From NCBI GenBank assembly GCA_910576985.1, contig CAJTLA010000004.1, positions 1-43,250 on the forward strand: a DNA stretch of 43,250 bases, given 5' to 3'. Under the pieces are notes generated by a model. The model was given only the letters and a program-made list of their open reading frames with translations. It made no database searches and was not told where the DNA came from. This stretch comes from an uncultured Bacilli bacterium (GTDB taxonomy: Bacteria > Bacillota_I > Bacilli_A > RF39 > UBA660). The stretch's first letter is position 1. Every line of letters begins with the position of its first letter. Both the position numbers and the translations under genes were made by a program. Positions 30,306 through 38,620 of this stretch are shown one piece after another.

Positions 30306-30965
30306 ATGGAAGAACAAAAATTATTGAATGAAACCGCAGTTTCTTTATTGGAAAACTTTGGAGAACTTGGAACTATTCAAGCCAAACAAGAAAGCGAAGT
30401 AAAAGTATTAGAGGTGGATTCTGAACAGTTAACTACAAGGTTAAATCAATTGGGAGCAATCTGTACTTTTAATGGAAATCGACAAGTATGTGCCTATGAT
30501 TCTAAAGATAAAAAAATAATCAATAGTAATCAATTATTACGTTTAACAATCAGTGACGCAACCAAATTAACGTTACATATTAATCAAAATGATTATAGTC
30601 ATAAAAGAGTAGTAAAAGTTTCAAAAATACCGAATGACCAGTCAGAAATCCTAATTGCCCAACTCAATGATTTAGGATATTTTCCAATTACTGATGTTAT
30701 AACAGAAAGAATAGCATTTGAATTACCAGGACTCAATTCATCAAAAATGATAGAACTGAATATTGATATATTTCCAGAAGTTCCAGCCTTTTTAGAAATT
30801 GATTTAGATACTCTAAAAGATAGTGGATATACATTAGAAAGCTTACTAAATGCACTAGGGTTATCAAATAACAGAATCGGTTACATGGGAACAGAAGACA
30901 TTCATACATTGTATGGGAAAGATTACTTTCAAGTATATGCAGTAAAGAAACAAAAAGAAAAATAA
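30306..30965 (+). CDS. CYTH domain protein (class IV adenylate cyclase/triphosphatase-like)
   Basis: 219 aa. After ~30 residues the CYTH fold begins with an E-x-E-x-K-like strand (ESEVKVLEVD, then LTTRLNQLGA) and continues with CAYDSKDKKI, QLLRLTISDATKLTLHI, and a lower half starting AFELPGLNSSKMIELNIDIF ending VPAFLEIDLDTL. Such proteins hydrolyse inorganic or thiamine triphosphate or make cAMP. The first strand reads ESEVKV, matching ExExK only if shifted, so activity is uncertain. A GGAG site precedes the ATG. Confidence 0.78.
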   Translation: MEEQKLLNETAVSLLENFGELGTIQAKQESEVKVLEVDSEQLTTRLNQLGAICTFNGNRQVCAYDSKDKKIINSNQLLRLTISDATKLTLHINQNDYSHKRVVKVSKIPNDQSEILIAQLNDLGYFPITDVITERIAFELPGLNSSKMIELNIDIFPEVPAFLEIDLDTLKDSGYTLESLLNALGLSNNRIGYMGTEDIHTLYGKDYFQVYAVKKQKEK

Positions 30966-31010
30966 AAAAAGAATGATAAGAGGTGAAAACTGAAGTCTCT
31001 TCAGAAAAAT

Positions 31011-32111
31011 ATGAAAAAGAAACAAAAACTTTTTTTGATAGGAATGGTTATGATCGTAGGTATGATATGGATCGTTAACGAAAAAACAAAAGAACCAACT
31101 TATCAAAAAGAAATTAAATTAACCATTGGAGAAAAAGTACCTACAAACATAACATACCAATTGGATCAAAAAACAAATACCCAAACATTAAAATGGGAAA
31201 AATTGGAATTAGAAAAAGAAAAAATTTACCATGCAGGAACATATCAAGGAATTTTTAAAGTAAACAAAAAAACATATAAAGTAAAATTGATTGTAATAGA
31301 TAATATAGAACCTACAATAGAAAACGTGAAAAATATTGAAATATATGAAAATGAAGAAATTGACCTATTAAAAGAAATCAAAGTAACTGATAATAGTCAT
31401 GACAAAATAACAATAGAAATAAAAGGAGAGTATGATGTACACAAAGCAGGAAAATATACTCTTACCTATGAAGCAAAAGACAAAAGCGGAAACAAAAAAA
31501 CAGAGTCATTTAACCTAATTGTTAAAGAAAATTCAAAAAATCAAGGAAACCAAAACAAAACATCAAAAGGATACTCAATTGAAGTAAAAAATGGTATTTA
31601 TTATATTGGAAATATTTTAATCGCGAACAAAACATATACACTACCAAGTAATTATGCACCAGGATTATTACCAGAATTAACGACCGCTTTTGAACAACTA
31701 AAACAAAAAGCAGCAGAAGATGGAATCGAACTAAAAATTATTAGTGGCTTTCGTTCTTATAGCACCCAAAATAGACTTTACAACAACTATGTAGCAAGAG
31801 ATGGAAAAAAAGAAGCAGATACTTATTCAGCGAGACCAGGACACTCAGAACATCAAACCGGACTTGCAATCGATGTCAATAGCTTACTATTTAGCTTTGG
31901 AGAAACCAAAGAAGGAAAGTGGTTACAAAATAATGCTTACAAATATGGGTTTATTATTCGTTATCCAAAAGGCAAAGAAAATATTACAGGTTACCAATAT
32001 GAACCATGGCATCTCAGATATGTAGGCGATCTAGCACCACAACTTTATAATGGAGGAAACTGGATTACTCTAGAAGAATACTTAGGAATTACAAGTGAAT
32101 ATTCAAACTAA
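31011..32111 (+). CDS. VanY-type D-Ala-D-Ala carboxypeptidase with Ig-like domain
   Basis: 366 aa, membrane-anchored by an N-terminal helix (LFLIGMVMIVGMIWIV). Residues ~90-170 form an Ig-like DUF5011-type domain (NEEIDLLKEIKVTDNSHDKI), then a VanY peptidase. Zinc ligands are visible: SGFRSYSTQNRLY, ARPGHSEHQTGLAIDV (H and D), and EPWHLRYVG (H, with the catalytic E upstream). It trims peptidoglycan stem peptides. The ATG at 31011 has no ribosome binding site; an in-frame CTG at 30990 sits 3-4 nt after AGGTGA and may be the true start (373 aa). Confidence 0.88.
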   Translation: MKKKQKLFLIGMVMIVGMIWIVNEKTKEPTYQKEIKLTIGEKVPTNITYQLDQKTNTQTLKWEKLELEKEKIYHAGTYQGIFKVNKKTYKVKLIVIDNIEPTIENVKNIEIYENEEIDLLKEIKVTDNSHDKITIEIKGEYDVHKAGKYTLTYEAKDKSGNKKTESFNLIVKENSKNQGNQNKTSKGYSIEVKNGIYYIGNILIANKTYTLPSNYAPGLLPELTTAFEQLKQKAAEDGIELKIISGFRSYSTQNRLYNNYVARDGKKEADTYSARPGHSEHQTGLAIDVNSLLFSFGETKEGKWLQNNAYKYGFIIRYPKGKENITGYQYEPWHLRYVGDLAPQLYNGGNWITLEEYLGITSEYSN

Positions 32112-32166
32112 ACTTTTGAAATTACCAAAAACCAAATGAACCTCAAAAAAGAATAGGAGCTATTAA

Positions 32167-32745
32167 ATGGAAAAAGAAACCATATATCACATTTTAATGA
32201 ATGATGATGTAGTCACGAGCATTCACAATCATTTAAACACTCTGTTAGTGTTAATTCCAGAACTATCAGATATGATTGGATTGGAATATAATCATCCTCA
32301 TCATCATCTTGATGTTTGGAATCATACCTTACTGACTTTGAAAAACGCACCAAAAGACGCAGAAATAAGACTTGTATTATTATTGCATGATATCGGGAAA
32401 CCACACTCTTATCAAGATGAAGAAATAAGACATTTTAGAGGACATCCAAAAATATCTGCTCAAATAGCACTTCAAATTCTAAAAAGACTACATTTTAATC
32501 CAGATGAAATAAAGAGACTATGTTATCTAATTGAACAACACGATTCCCCAATTACAGAAGAAGAAATCAAAAATGATGAGGAACTAGCACGCACAAAAAT
32601 TATAATACAATGTTGTGATACCCTTGCACATAACCCATCAAAATTAGAAAAAAGAATCACATACCTATTAAGCATAAATGGGAAATTGAATCATAAAAAT
32701 GAAGGGAGAAAATCATGTCATCAGAAAAAATACAAAAATTTATAG
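32167..32745 (+). CDS. HD-domain phosphohydrolase-like protein
   Basis: 192 aa. The HD metal site is clear: HHLDVWNHTLLTL (first H), LLLHDIGKP (H-D), FRGHPKISAQIA (H) and a C-terminal D in CCDTLAHNP. The pattern H-W/V-x-H...HDIGK resembles HD domains of CCA-adding enzymes and related nucleotidases. An AGGAG site precedes the ATG. The last ~10 codons overlap the next gene in a different frame, so the C-terminus (KSCHQKKYKNL) may be non-conserved. Confidence 0.85.
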   Translation: MEKETIYHILMNDDVVTSIHNHLNTLLVLIPELSDMIGLEYNHPHHHLDVWNHTLLTLKNAPKDAEIRLVLLLHDIGKPHSYQDEEIRHFRGHPKISAQIALQILKRLHFNPDEIKRLCYLIEQHDSPITEEEIKNDEELARTKIIIQCCDTLAHNPSKLEKRITYLLSINGKLNHKNEGRKSCHQKKYKNL

Positions 32746-33527
32746 AAAGAGTAAAAATAGAATCTTCCTATCCTAGATTTCTAGAAACAGAAGCAATCAA
32801 ACAAATGATTACAATCTTTGATCATGACTATCAAAAAGTAGAGTATCCTAAAACAATAGAAAACCCGTTAAAATTACCACTAGCATTGGAATTCTATAGA
32901 CAATATAATGAACAATACTATCAAATGATTCAAACTGGAATCGATCAAGGACGAATCGTGATTGATGATCAACTTGAAAAAACATTTGTAGATACAGAAA
33001 GCAATAAAGCATATATAAAATTGTATGGAGACGATTCCGATGTGTTTATGCTTGTTCATGAACTTGCCCATTTTATTGATCGAAATAGTCACCCAATGAT
33101 AATACCAAATCAATATTCATTCCTATGTGAAGTATTCTCATTTTATATGGAAAAAAGGCTAGAGCAGTACCTGACAGACTCAAAATATCAACCATTAATA
33201 AAAGCAAGAAAAAACAATAGAATGTACTTTGAATCCAGAATGATGAAAGCTGTTGCTTACCAATTACATTGTGAAACGACATATAGAAAAACAGGAAGAC
33301 TACAAGAATTAGATGAAAAAAAAGTAAAACAAATAGTAAACTATGATTATGATTTACATGATGGATTGATCAATTATTTATTACGCTATCCACTTGCGAA
33401 TATTCTATCAGAATATTTTATGAAAAAATGTGCCATCAAAAGTGATCATGATATATGTGATCTTTGCCTTCATACAAACCTATATGAAATATTGGATGCA
33501 ATGACGAAGAACCCCAGTTATAAATAA
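32715..33527 (+). CDS. HExxH zinc metallopeptidase-like protein
   Basis: 270 aa. VFMLVHELAHFIDR carries HExxH, and CEVFSFYMEKRLEQYL about 25 residues later supplies the third-ligand Glu, the arrangement of gluzincins such as M3 oligopeptidases. The protein is much shorter than M3 enzymes (~560-600 aa) and keeps only the catalytic helical part. No signal peptide is present, so it is probably cytoplasmic. A GAAGGGAGA site precedes the ATG, which lies inside the HD gene. Confidence 0.72.
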   Translation: MSSEKIQKFIERVKIESSYPRFLETEAIKQMITIFDHDYQKVEYPKTIENPLKLPLALEFYRQYNEQYYQMIQTGIDQGRIVIDDQLEKTFVDTESNKAYIKLYGDDSDVFMLVHELAHFIDRNSHPMIIPNQYSFLCEVFSFYMEKRLEQYLTDSKYQPLIKARKNNRMYFESRMMKAVAYQLHCETTYRKTGRLQELDEKKVKQIVNYDYDLHDGLINYLLRYPLANILSEYFMKKCAIKSDHDICDLCLHTNLYEILDAMTKNPSYK

Positions 33528-33576
33528 AATGGAAATATTTTATGATTGCTTACATATAATGAAGTAGGTGGTAATC

Positions 33577-33942
33577 ATGGCGAATATAGAAGAATTCAAA
33601 GGATTTGTAAAAAGGAATCCTAGACTCATTAAATATACAAAAAGTGGAGAAATGAGTTGGCAAAAATTTTATGAATTATATGATTTATATGGAGAAGACA
33701 CAGAAACTTGGAAACCATATTTAAATGAAGCAACAGAAGCAGTAGCCGCAACAGCAGGCATTACTAGTATGGCAGACTTGATGGGATTACTGAAAAATGT
33801 GGATTTAGATAGTGTCCAAAATGGAGTAAGCAGTATTCAAAGAGTACTGAGTGTAGTTCAAGACTTAACAGGAAAAGATACCAAAACAGAAAAAAAGACG
33901 GAATATAAACCTAGACCACTATATAAACATTTTGAAGATTAA
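33577..33942 (+). CDS. ylbD: YlbD-family spore coat-associated protein
   Basis: 121 aa. The N-terminal half (IEEFKGFVKRNPRLIKYTKS, then WQKFYELYDLYGED) matches YlbD of B. subtilis, a spore coat component; the linker is Ala/Thr-rich and the tail basic. AGGTGG 5 nt before the ATG at 33577 fixes the start; an upstream in-frame GTG lies inside that site. It overlaps ylbE by one base (TAATG). ylbD-ylbE-rsmD is the Bacillus order with ylbF and ylbG missing. Confidence 0.82.
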   Translation: MANIEEFKGFVKRNPRLIKYTKSGEMSWQKFYELYDLYGEDTETWKPYLNEATEAVAATAGITSMADLMGLLKNVDLDSVQNGVSSIQRVLSVVQDLTGKDTKTEKKTEYKPRPLYKHFED

Positions 33943-34163
33943 TGACTTTAGAAACACAATTCGCAATTAAAAATAACCCTTATCTAGGAAGATATCTCCG
34001 TGAAAATTCCAATTGGTATAAAATCTTGAACCGTAACCCAAATATGTTTCGCATCTTTGAAGAAGAAGTAAAAACCAACTATAAACTAAGACCTACAGAT
34101 CGACTTTCAAAAGCCTTGGAAACCTTAGAAATGGTTGAATCAATTATATCTACACTAAAATAA
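33942..34163 (+). CDS. ylbE: YlbE-like protein
   Basis: 73 aa; NNPYLGRYLRENSNWYKILN followed by RNPNMFRIFEEEVKTNYK is the YlbE signature (L-R-x-x-P-x-W-Y-R-x-L-S-R-N-P). Function unknown; it follows ylbD with a one-base overlap and ends at a terminator. Confidence 0.82.
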   Translation: MTLETQFAIKNNPYLGRYLRENSNWYKILNRNPNMFRIFEEEVKTNYKLRPTDRLSKALETLEMVESIISTLK

Positions 34164-34184
34164 AAAGAGCAAAATGCTCTTTTA
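34164..34184 (+). terminator. Terminator after ylbE
   Basis: AAAAGAGCA / TGCTCTTTT, 9-bp perfect stem with a 3-nt loop. Confidence 0.8.
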
Positions 34185-34265
34185 AAGGGGAGTACTAATA
34201 TGTGTGATTGCTCACATTACTATATTGGATCAAAATCGCAATAATATACGAAAGAAGTGATAAAA

Positions 34266-34787
34266 TTGAGAATTATTAGTGGTATTTATAAAGGAAAGCA
34301 ATTAAAAGGATTTAACATGGAAGGAACAAGACCTACCATGGACAGAGTCAAAGAATCCCTGTTTGCAATGATTGGACAAGATATTAGAAATAAAACTTGT
34401 CTCGACCTTTACGCAGGAAGTGGAGCACTGGGGCTAGAAGCACTCAGCAACGGAGCCCAAACATGCCTATTTGTAGACGAAAGTGACTTAGCAATCAAAA
34501 CCATTCAGGAAAACACAAAAGGAATCAAAAATGCTTCCATCTTAAAATCGGATGCATTTAAAATTCATCAAAAAATAAAAACAACATTTGATCTTGTTTT
34601 CCTAGATCCCCCATATCATCTCTCCTTAATTGGTCCAACCCTAGAATACTTAATTCAACATCAATTACTAAAAAAAAATGCAATCATTGTATGTGAATAT
34701 GAGGATGAAATATTCTCAGTAGAACCCTTTCAACTCTTAAAAGAACGAAAATATGGAAAAAAAACAATAAAAATCATAAAAAAATGA
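34266..34787 (+). CDS. rsmD: 16S rRNA (guanine966-N2)-methyltransferase RsmD
   Basis: 173 aa. Methylates G966 of 16S rRNA using SAM. The SAM-binding motif LDLYAGSGALGLEALSNGA and the catalytic DPPY in LVFLDPPYHL are intact, and the start RIISGIYKGKQL matches family N-termini when begun at the TTG at 34266 (AAGTGA 5 nt upstream). An in-frame GTG at 34257 would add three residues and lies inside that site. Confidence 0.92.
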   Translation: MRIISGIYKGKQLKGFNMEGTRPTMDRVKESLFAMIGQDIRNKTCLDLYAGSGALGLEALSNGAQTCLFVDESDLAIKTIQENTKGIKNASILKSDAFKIHQKIKTTFDLVFLDPPYHLSLIGPTLEYLIQHQLLKKNAIIVCEYEDEIFSVEPFQLLKERKYGKKTIKIIKK

Positions 34788-34788
34788 A

Positions 34789-34818
34789 AGATGCTTGAGG
34801 TGAAGCACCTTTTTTTGT
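34789..34818 (+). terminator. Terminator after rsmD
   Basis: AGATGCTT / AAGCACCT (7 of 8 paired, 6-nt loop) followed by T7. Confidence 0.75.
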
Positions 34819-34845
34819 CGTATATATAAGTGAGGAGGTGAGAGT

Positions 34846-36936
34846 ATGAGAAAAAAATATCCAATGATACGACAAGAAGACTGCAAAGATTGTGGAGCAG
34901 CTTGTTTAGCAATGATCATACAATACTATCATGGAAATATTCCCTATGAACAATTAAAAGATCAGCTACATGTAGATAAAACAGGAGTAAAAGCGAGCGA
35001 GATTATTGAAGTAGCAAAAAAGATAGGATTTGAAGCAAAAGGAATGGAAGGAAACTTTCAAGAATTCATAGAAGAAACAATCCTACTTCCATGTATTGCA
35101 CATGTAGCACCAAATGAATCATATTATCATTACATTGTCCTATTTGAAATCAATCAAAAAAAACAGTATATAATCATTGGAGATCCAGCAAGAGGAATAC
35201 AGAAACTATCGTTTCAACAATTTGAACAAATATGGAACCATATCATTTTGACATTTTATCCAAAGGCCCCTATTACCTATATTGAAACAACCCCTTTTTT
35301 AAAAACTTATTTTATGAAAACATTAAAAAAAGAAACAAGTCCCATTACAATTATGGTTCTTCTTTCACTGATTATTACCGTTTTTTCAATTTTTAATTCT
35401 ACATTATTACAACACTTTATTTCAATGTTAGAACAACACGATGAACTTATGTACCTTTACTTTTCGATGTTCTTATATGCAGGATTTATTTTGATCAAAA
35501 ATGGAAGTAGTTTTCTGAGAAACAAACTATTCTTTCATATATATCAAAGAATAGATTTTCAATTCATGAAATTGGTATTTCATCAAATACTCCATCTTCC
35601 TTATCGACATTATAAAAATCGAACGACTGGAGAAATGATTGCTAGAATACAAGATATCAGTGTAATTCGCTCCTTTCTAGCCACAGTAATACTATCGTCC
35701 CTAATGGATCTACCTCTTTTTTTCATTAGTGGCAGTTTACTTTATGGAATTCATGAAAAACTATTTTTTATCGCATTCATAACACTCATTATGTATATCA
35801 TGATATTCTGTATCTATCAAAAACAAATTCAAAAAAAAGTAGAACAGCTAGAAGAAGAAAGCGCCAAAGTAACTTCCTATATGGTAGAATCTATCAGTGG
35901 ATATGAAAGCGTGTTTGGAAGTCACTTAAAAGAAATAGTAGAACAAACATTTGAACAAAAATATACAAAATATATAAAAGGAGTCAAAAAATTAGAGTAT
36001 ACTCAAAATGAATCACAAATATTAAACCAAAGCTTGTTCGACTTTTCAATTTTATTTATTTTAGGACTTGGAATATGGTTCATCTCTAAAAATCAACTAT
36101 CCATGGCATCACTACTATTATTTCATTCATTATTTATCTATTTCATAGATCCTGTTCGGAACTTATTACGATTAGGAGAAGAGTGGAAAAAAGTAAAAGT
36201 AGCATGGAAACGTTTATCAAACCTATTTTATGAACAACAAGAACTAGGAATTTATGAACAAACAATCCATGGGAGTATTGAATTTAAAAACGCAACATTT
36301 TCATATTTTGAAAACCAACCAATTTTAAAAAACATAACTTTCCATATCAAAAAAGGAAATAAAGTGTTACTAATTGGAAAAAGTGGCCATGGAAAGAGTA
36401 CCATTTTAAAATTACTGATGAAATACTATGAACCGAATAGAAATTCTATTTTTATTGATGGAATTGACTTAGTAGACATAAAAAAAGAAGCAATTGAACA
36501 AAATATCGTTTATGTATCTATGAGAGAGCAATTATTTACTGGATCAATTTCACATAATATTTTATTGGGAAAAAAAGCAAATCATCAATATCAACAAATT
36601 TTAAAAATGACAGAAGTAGATGAAATGATAGAAAAAAATCCATTAGGACATCACCTTATGTTAGAAGAAAATGGTTCAAACTTATCAGGGGGAGAAAAAC
36701 AAAGAGTGGTGTTAGCTAGAACATTATTGCTTCCATTTAACATACTATTACTAGATGAAGCAACTAGTCAAATGGATGAAAATATGGAACGGAGAATTTT
36801 AAAACGATTGTTTGAAAAATTTCCAAATAAAACAATGATTATGATATCACACAGAATGGAAAATGCTGACTTATTTGATCAATGTATTGAAATATCAAAT
36901 GGAAAAATAAAAAAGGATGTGCGAAAGAATGGATAA
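34846..36936 (+). CDS. Bacteriocin-type ABC transporter with C39 peptidase domain
   Basis: 696 aa with three parts. The N-terminal C39 peptidase (~1-130) has Q10 and the nucleophile C16 in IRQEDCKDCGAACLAMI, His in YYHYIVLFE (~93) and Asp in GDPARG (~111). A six-helix ABC membrane domain occupies ~155-440. The C-terminal ATPase has Walker A LLIGKSGHGKST (~508), LSGGEKQR and LLLDEATSQ. Such PCAT transporters cut double-glycine leaders and export the mature peptides. A GGAGGTGA site precedes the ATG. Two double-glycine peptides are encoded directly downstream, so the set looks self-contained. Confidence 0.95.
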   Translation: MRKKYPMIRQEDCKDCGAACLAMIIQYYHGNIPYEQLKDQLHVDKTGVKASEIIEVAKKIGFEAKGMEGNFQEFIEETILLPCIAHVAPNESYYHYIVLFEINQKKQYIIIGDPARGIQKLSFQQFEQIWNHIILTFYPKAPITYIETTPFLKTYFMKTLKKETSPITIMVLLSLIITVFSIFNSTLLQHFISMLEQHDELMYLYFSMFLYAGFILIKNGSSFLRNKLFFHIYQRIDFQFMKLVFHQILHLPYRHYKNRTTGEMIARIQDISVIRSFLATVILSSLMDLPLFFISGSLLYGIHEKLFFIAFITLIMYIMIFCIYQKQIQKKVEQLEEESAKVTSYMVESISGYESVFGSHLKEIVEQTFEQKYTKYIKGVKKLEYTQNESQILNQSLFDFSILFILGLGIWFISKNQLSMASLLLFHSLFIYFIDPVRNLLRLGEEWKKVKVAWKRLSNLFYEQQELGIYEQTIHGSIEFKNATFSYFENQPILKNITFHIKKGNKVLLIGKSGHGKSTILKLLMKYYEPNRNSIFIDGIDLVDIKKEAIEQNIVYVSMREQLFTGSISHNILLGKKANHQYQQILKMTEVDEMIEKNPLGHHLMLEENGSNLSGGEKQRVVLARTLLLPFNILLLDEATSQMDENMERRILKRLFEKFPNKTMIMISHRMENADLFDQCIEISNGKIKKDVRKNG

Positions 36937-37378
36937 AGTAACTTGGATTGTTAACAGAAAATATCCAAAAGGAACCACTTGGCTTTTCGTTCTAATCATT
37001 CTATCAATGCTCCTCCTATTATTTAGTACAATCTGTATTCATTACCCAACATATCAAACGTTCTATGGAGTAGTAGAAGAAACAGAAAAACCAGTATTAA
37101 AAATCGTACTTTCAAAAGAACAACTAGAACCATTCCAACAAGCGATTGTAAAAAATAAAATAAAATTAAAAAAAATAAACACTGAACAGATCACTAGCGA
37201 AAATATAATATATGCGTATGTGGTAATGTCGATTTCAAAAAAATTATTAGTAAAAAACAATATCGTTCCAATTCGATTGAAAATTAAAAACGTAAGTCTA
37301 TGGGAAGAATTGAATCAAAAATGGAAAGAAGGAATGAAAAATGAAACAGATAGAGCAAGAGCGCCTCTGTATGATTAA
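36929..37378 (+). CDS. Membrane-anchored accessory protein of the peptide exporter
   Basis: 149 aa, overlapping the ABC gene by 8 bp. One N-terminal membrane helix (WLFVLIILSMLLLLFSTICI) is followed by a strand-rich external part containing a possible barrel segment (YGVVEETEKPVLKIVLSKEQ). It takes the place of the HlyD-like accessory proteins (~450 aa) of bacteriocin exporters but lacks the coiled coil and most of the barrel, so it is either a minimal version or unrelated. The last codons overlap peptide gene 1. Confidence 0.7.
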   Translation: MDKVTWIVNRKYPKGTTWLFVLIILSMLLLLFSTICIHYPTYQTFYGVVEETEKPVLKIVLSKEQLEPFQQAIVKNKIKLKKINTEQITSENIIYAYVVMSISKKLLVKNNIVPIRLKIKNVSLWEELNQKWKEGMKNETDRARAPLYD

Positions 37379-37481
37379 TGGTGGTGCTGCAAAACTTGGA
37401 ATTGGTCTAGCAATTGTAGCTGGAGTAGTATTTTTAATTGGCGTTGTAGATGGCTTCTTTAGACCATTAAAATGCAACTAG
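37341..37481 (+). CDS. Double-glycine leader peptide 1 (candidate bacteriocin)
   Basis: 46 aa, AAGGA 6-8 nt before the ATG. The leader MKQIEQERLCMINGG ends in GG; the mature part starts AAKLGIGLAIVAGVVFLIGV and ends FFRPLKCN, a hydrophobic, glycine-rich peptide of 31 residues with a basic end, typical of class II bacteriocins. It overlaps the accessory gene in another frame and is too short for routine calling. Antimicrobial action is inferred from the leader, composition and neighbouring C39 transporter. Confidence 0.75.
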   Translation: MKQIEQERLCMINGGAAKLGIGLAIVAGVVFLIGVVDGFFRPLKCN

Positions 37482-37495
37482 GAAGGAGAAAAAAT

Positions 37496-37663
37496 ATGAC
37501 AGAATTAACCAGTCAAAAACTAAATGAAGTGCATGGTGGAATTAATATTACTGGTACATTTATTAGTTCCTTAGTCAGAGGAATTGATGTAATTATGGAT
37601 TTAGGAAGGAGTTTAGGATCCGCATTTCGTAGAGCAAAGGATCGAACATTATGCTCTTATTAA
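37496..37663 (+). CDS. Double-glycine leader peptide 2 (candidate bacteriocin)
   Basis: 55 aa from the ATG at 37496, with AAGGAG upstream; an earlier in-frame ATG at 37472 lies inside peptide gene 1. The leader MTELTSQKLNEVHGG has the classical L-x-x-x-x-L-x-x-(V/I)-x-G-G form. The mature part begins INITGTFISSLVRGIDVIMD and is amphipathic with many basic residues (RSLGSAFRRAKDR). Together with peptide 1 it may form a two-peptide bacteriocin. Confidence 0.8.
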   Translation: MTELTSQKLNEVHGGINITGTFISSLVRGIDVIMDLGRSLGSAFRRAKDRTLCSY

Positions 37664-37797
37664 AAAAATATCAGAATGTGATCATTGGAATATTATCGAT
37701 CATATCTATACCAATTACAATTCCTTTTCTAGCTCAATGTACAGAAATTGTATTAAAAGCAGGAAGGATTGTAGGAACATTGATCCGAATATATTAA
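37651..37797 (+). CDS. Third small peptide of the bacteriocin-type locus (48 aa, no leader)
   Basis: The ATG overlaps the end of peptide gene 2 by 13 bp. The product begins MLLLKKYQNVIIGILSIISI, with one hydrophobic span, and ends with an amphipathic basic segment TEIVLKAGRIVGTLIRIY. No double-glycine leader is present, so it could be an immunity protein or a leaderless peptide. Its tail resembles the GIDVIMDLGRSLGSAFRR segment of peptide 2. No separate ribosome binding site is obvious, suggesting translational coupling. Confidence 0.6.
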   Translation: MLLLKKYQNVIIGILSIISIPITIPFLAQCTEIVLKAGRIVGTLIRIY

Positions 37798-37806
37798 GAA
37801 AAAGAT

Positions 37807-37830
37807 TGTTAGATTTCTAACAGTTTTTTT
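37807..37830 (+). terminator. Terminator of the bacteriocin-type locus
   Basis: TGTTAG / CTAACA with a 4-nt loop, followed by a T-run. Confidence 0.75.
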
Positions 37831-37893
37831 CTATTCATTTATCAATTGCTTGTCAAATTTTGAACATTTCCATTTATTTTCTATCACTTTTTG

Positions 37894-37922
37894 TTGAAAT
37901 ATAGAAAGGAAAGTGTTATAAT
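37894..37922 (+). promoter_or_regulatory. Promoter of rpsU
   Basis: TTGAAA, 17-bp spacer, TATAAT: a strong sigma-A match 30 bp before the rpsU start. Confidence 0.85.
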
Positions 37923-37951
37923 ACATGTAGTTGAGAAGGGAGGGATTCTAT

Positions 37952-38146
37952 ATGACTAAAGTGGTTGTTCGAAATGGGAATGTAGATGGAGCACTTAGAA
38001 CCATGAAACAAAAAAATGCGAAAGATGGCCTCCTAAAAAACTTACGTGAAAGACAAGAAGGGTATATGAAACCAGGCGTAAAAAGAAGAAAAGCCAAAAA
38101 AGAAGCAATTCGTAACAGTCGTAGAAGAGAAAGAAGTTATAACTAA
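37952..38146 (+). CDS. rpsU: 30S ribosomal protein S21
   Basis: 64 aa, very basic: VVVRNGNVDGALRTMKQKNA and YMKPGVKRRKAKKEAIRNSR are standard S21. The ATG at 37952 follows AAGGGAGG; earlier in-frame starts are upstream of it. rpsU followed by yqeY is the common Firmicute order. Confidence 0.95.
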   Translation: MTKVVVRNGNVDGALRTMKQKNAKDGLLKNLRERQEGYMKPGVKRRKAKKEAIRNSRRRERSYN

Positions 38147-38162
38147 GTTATGACTTCTTTTG
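38132..38162 (+). terminator. Hairpin between rpsU and yqeY
   Basis: AGAAGTTATAAC / GTTATGACTTCT, 12 bp with one wobble and a 3-nt loop, followed by TT then GG. It contains the rpsU stop codon. It could be a partial terminator that lowers yqeY expression relative to rpsU, or an RNA-stability element. Confidence 0.65.
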
Positions 38163-38177
38163 GAAAGGATAAAAAAA

Positions 38178-38618
38178 ATGAGAGAAAAAATTTTAGAAGA
38201 CTTAAAACAAGCAATGAAAAATCAAGACAAAAACTTACTAACTGTGATTCGTATGGTAAAAGGTGCTATGCAAATGGAGGAATTAAAAGTAAAACATCCA
38301 TTAACAGATGATGAAGTAATCACCATCATCAGTAGAGAAATTAAAACAAGAAAAGAATCCATATCAGAATTTGAAAAAGGAAATCGAACAGATTTAATCG
38401 AAAAAGCAGAACAAGAAATTCACATATTAGAACAATATATGCCAGAACAACTTAGTGAAGAAGAAATAGACAAAATCATTGAGGAAACATTTCAAGAAGT
38501 AAGTCCGAAAGCACCTAATGACATGGGAAAAATTATGGGCCTATTAACTCCAAAATTAAAAGGAAAAGCAGACATGAGTTCAGTTAGCAAAAAAGTGAAA
38601 GACAAATTAACTCAATAA
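38178..38618 (+). CDS. yqeY: GatB/YqeY domain protein
   Basis: 146 aa. YqeY resembles the tail domain of GatB and may bind tRNA; its precise role is unknown. It shows REKILEDLKQAMKNQDKN, RMVKGAMQMEELK, ISREIKTRKESISEF, LEQYMPEQLSEEEI and MGKIMGLLTPKLKGKADMS. The ATG at 38178 follows AAAGGA; an upstream in-frame ATG at 38160 lies within the preceding hairpin. Confidence 0.93.
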   Translation: MREKILEDLKQAMKNQDKNLLTVIRMVKGAMQMEELKVKHPLTDDEVITIISREIKTRKESISEFEKGNRTDLIEKAEQEIHILEQYMPEQLSEEEIDKIIEETFQEVSPKAPNDMGKIMGLLTPKLKGKADMSSVSKKVKDKLTQ

Positions 38619-38620
38619 AA

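Noticed and set aside
36917..36928. Upstream start for the exporter accessory protein
   Set aside because: The ATG at 36929 gives a normal membrane-anchor start; the earlier start adds only a few residues from within the ABC gene.
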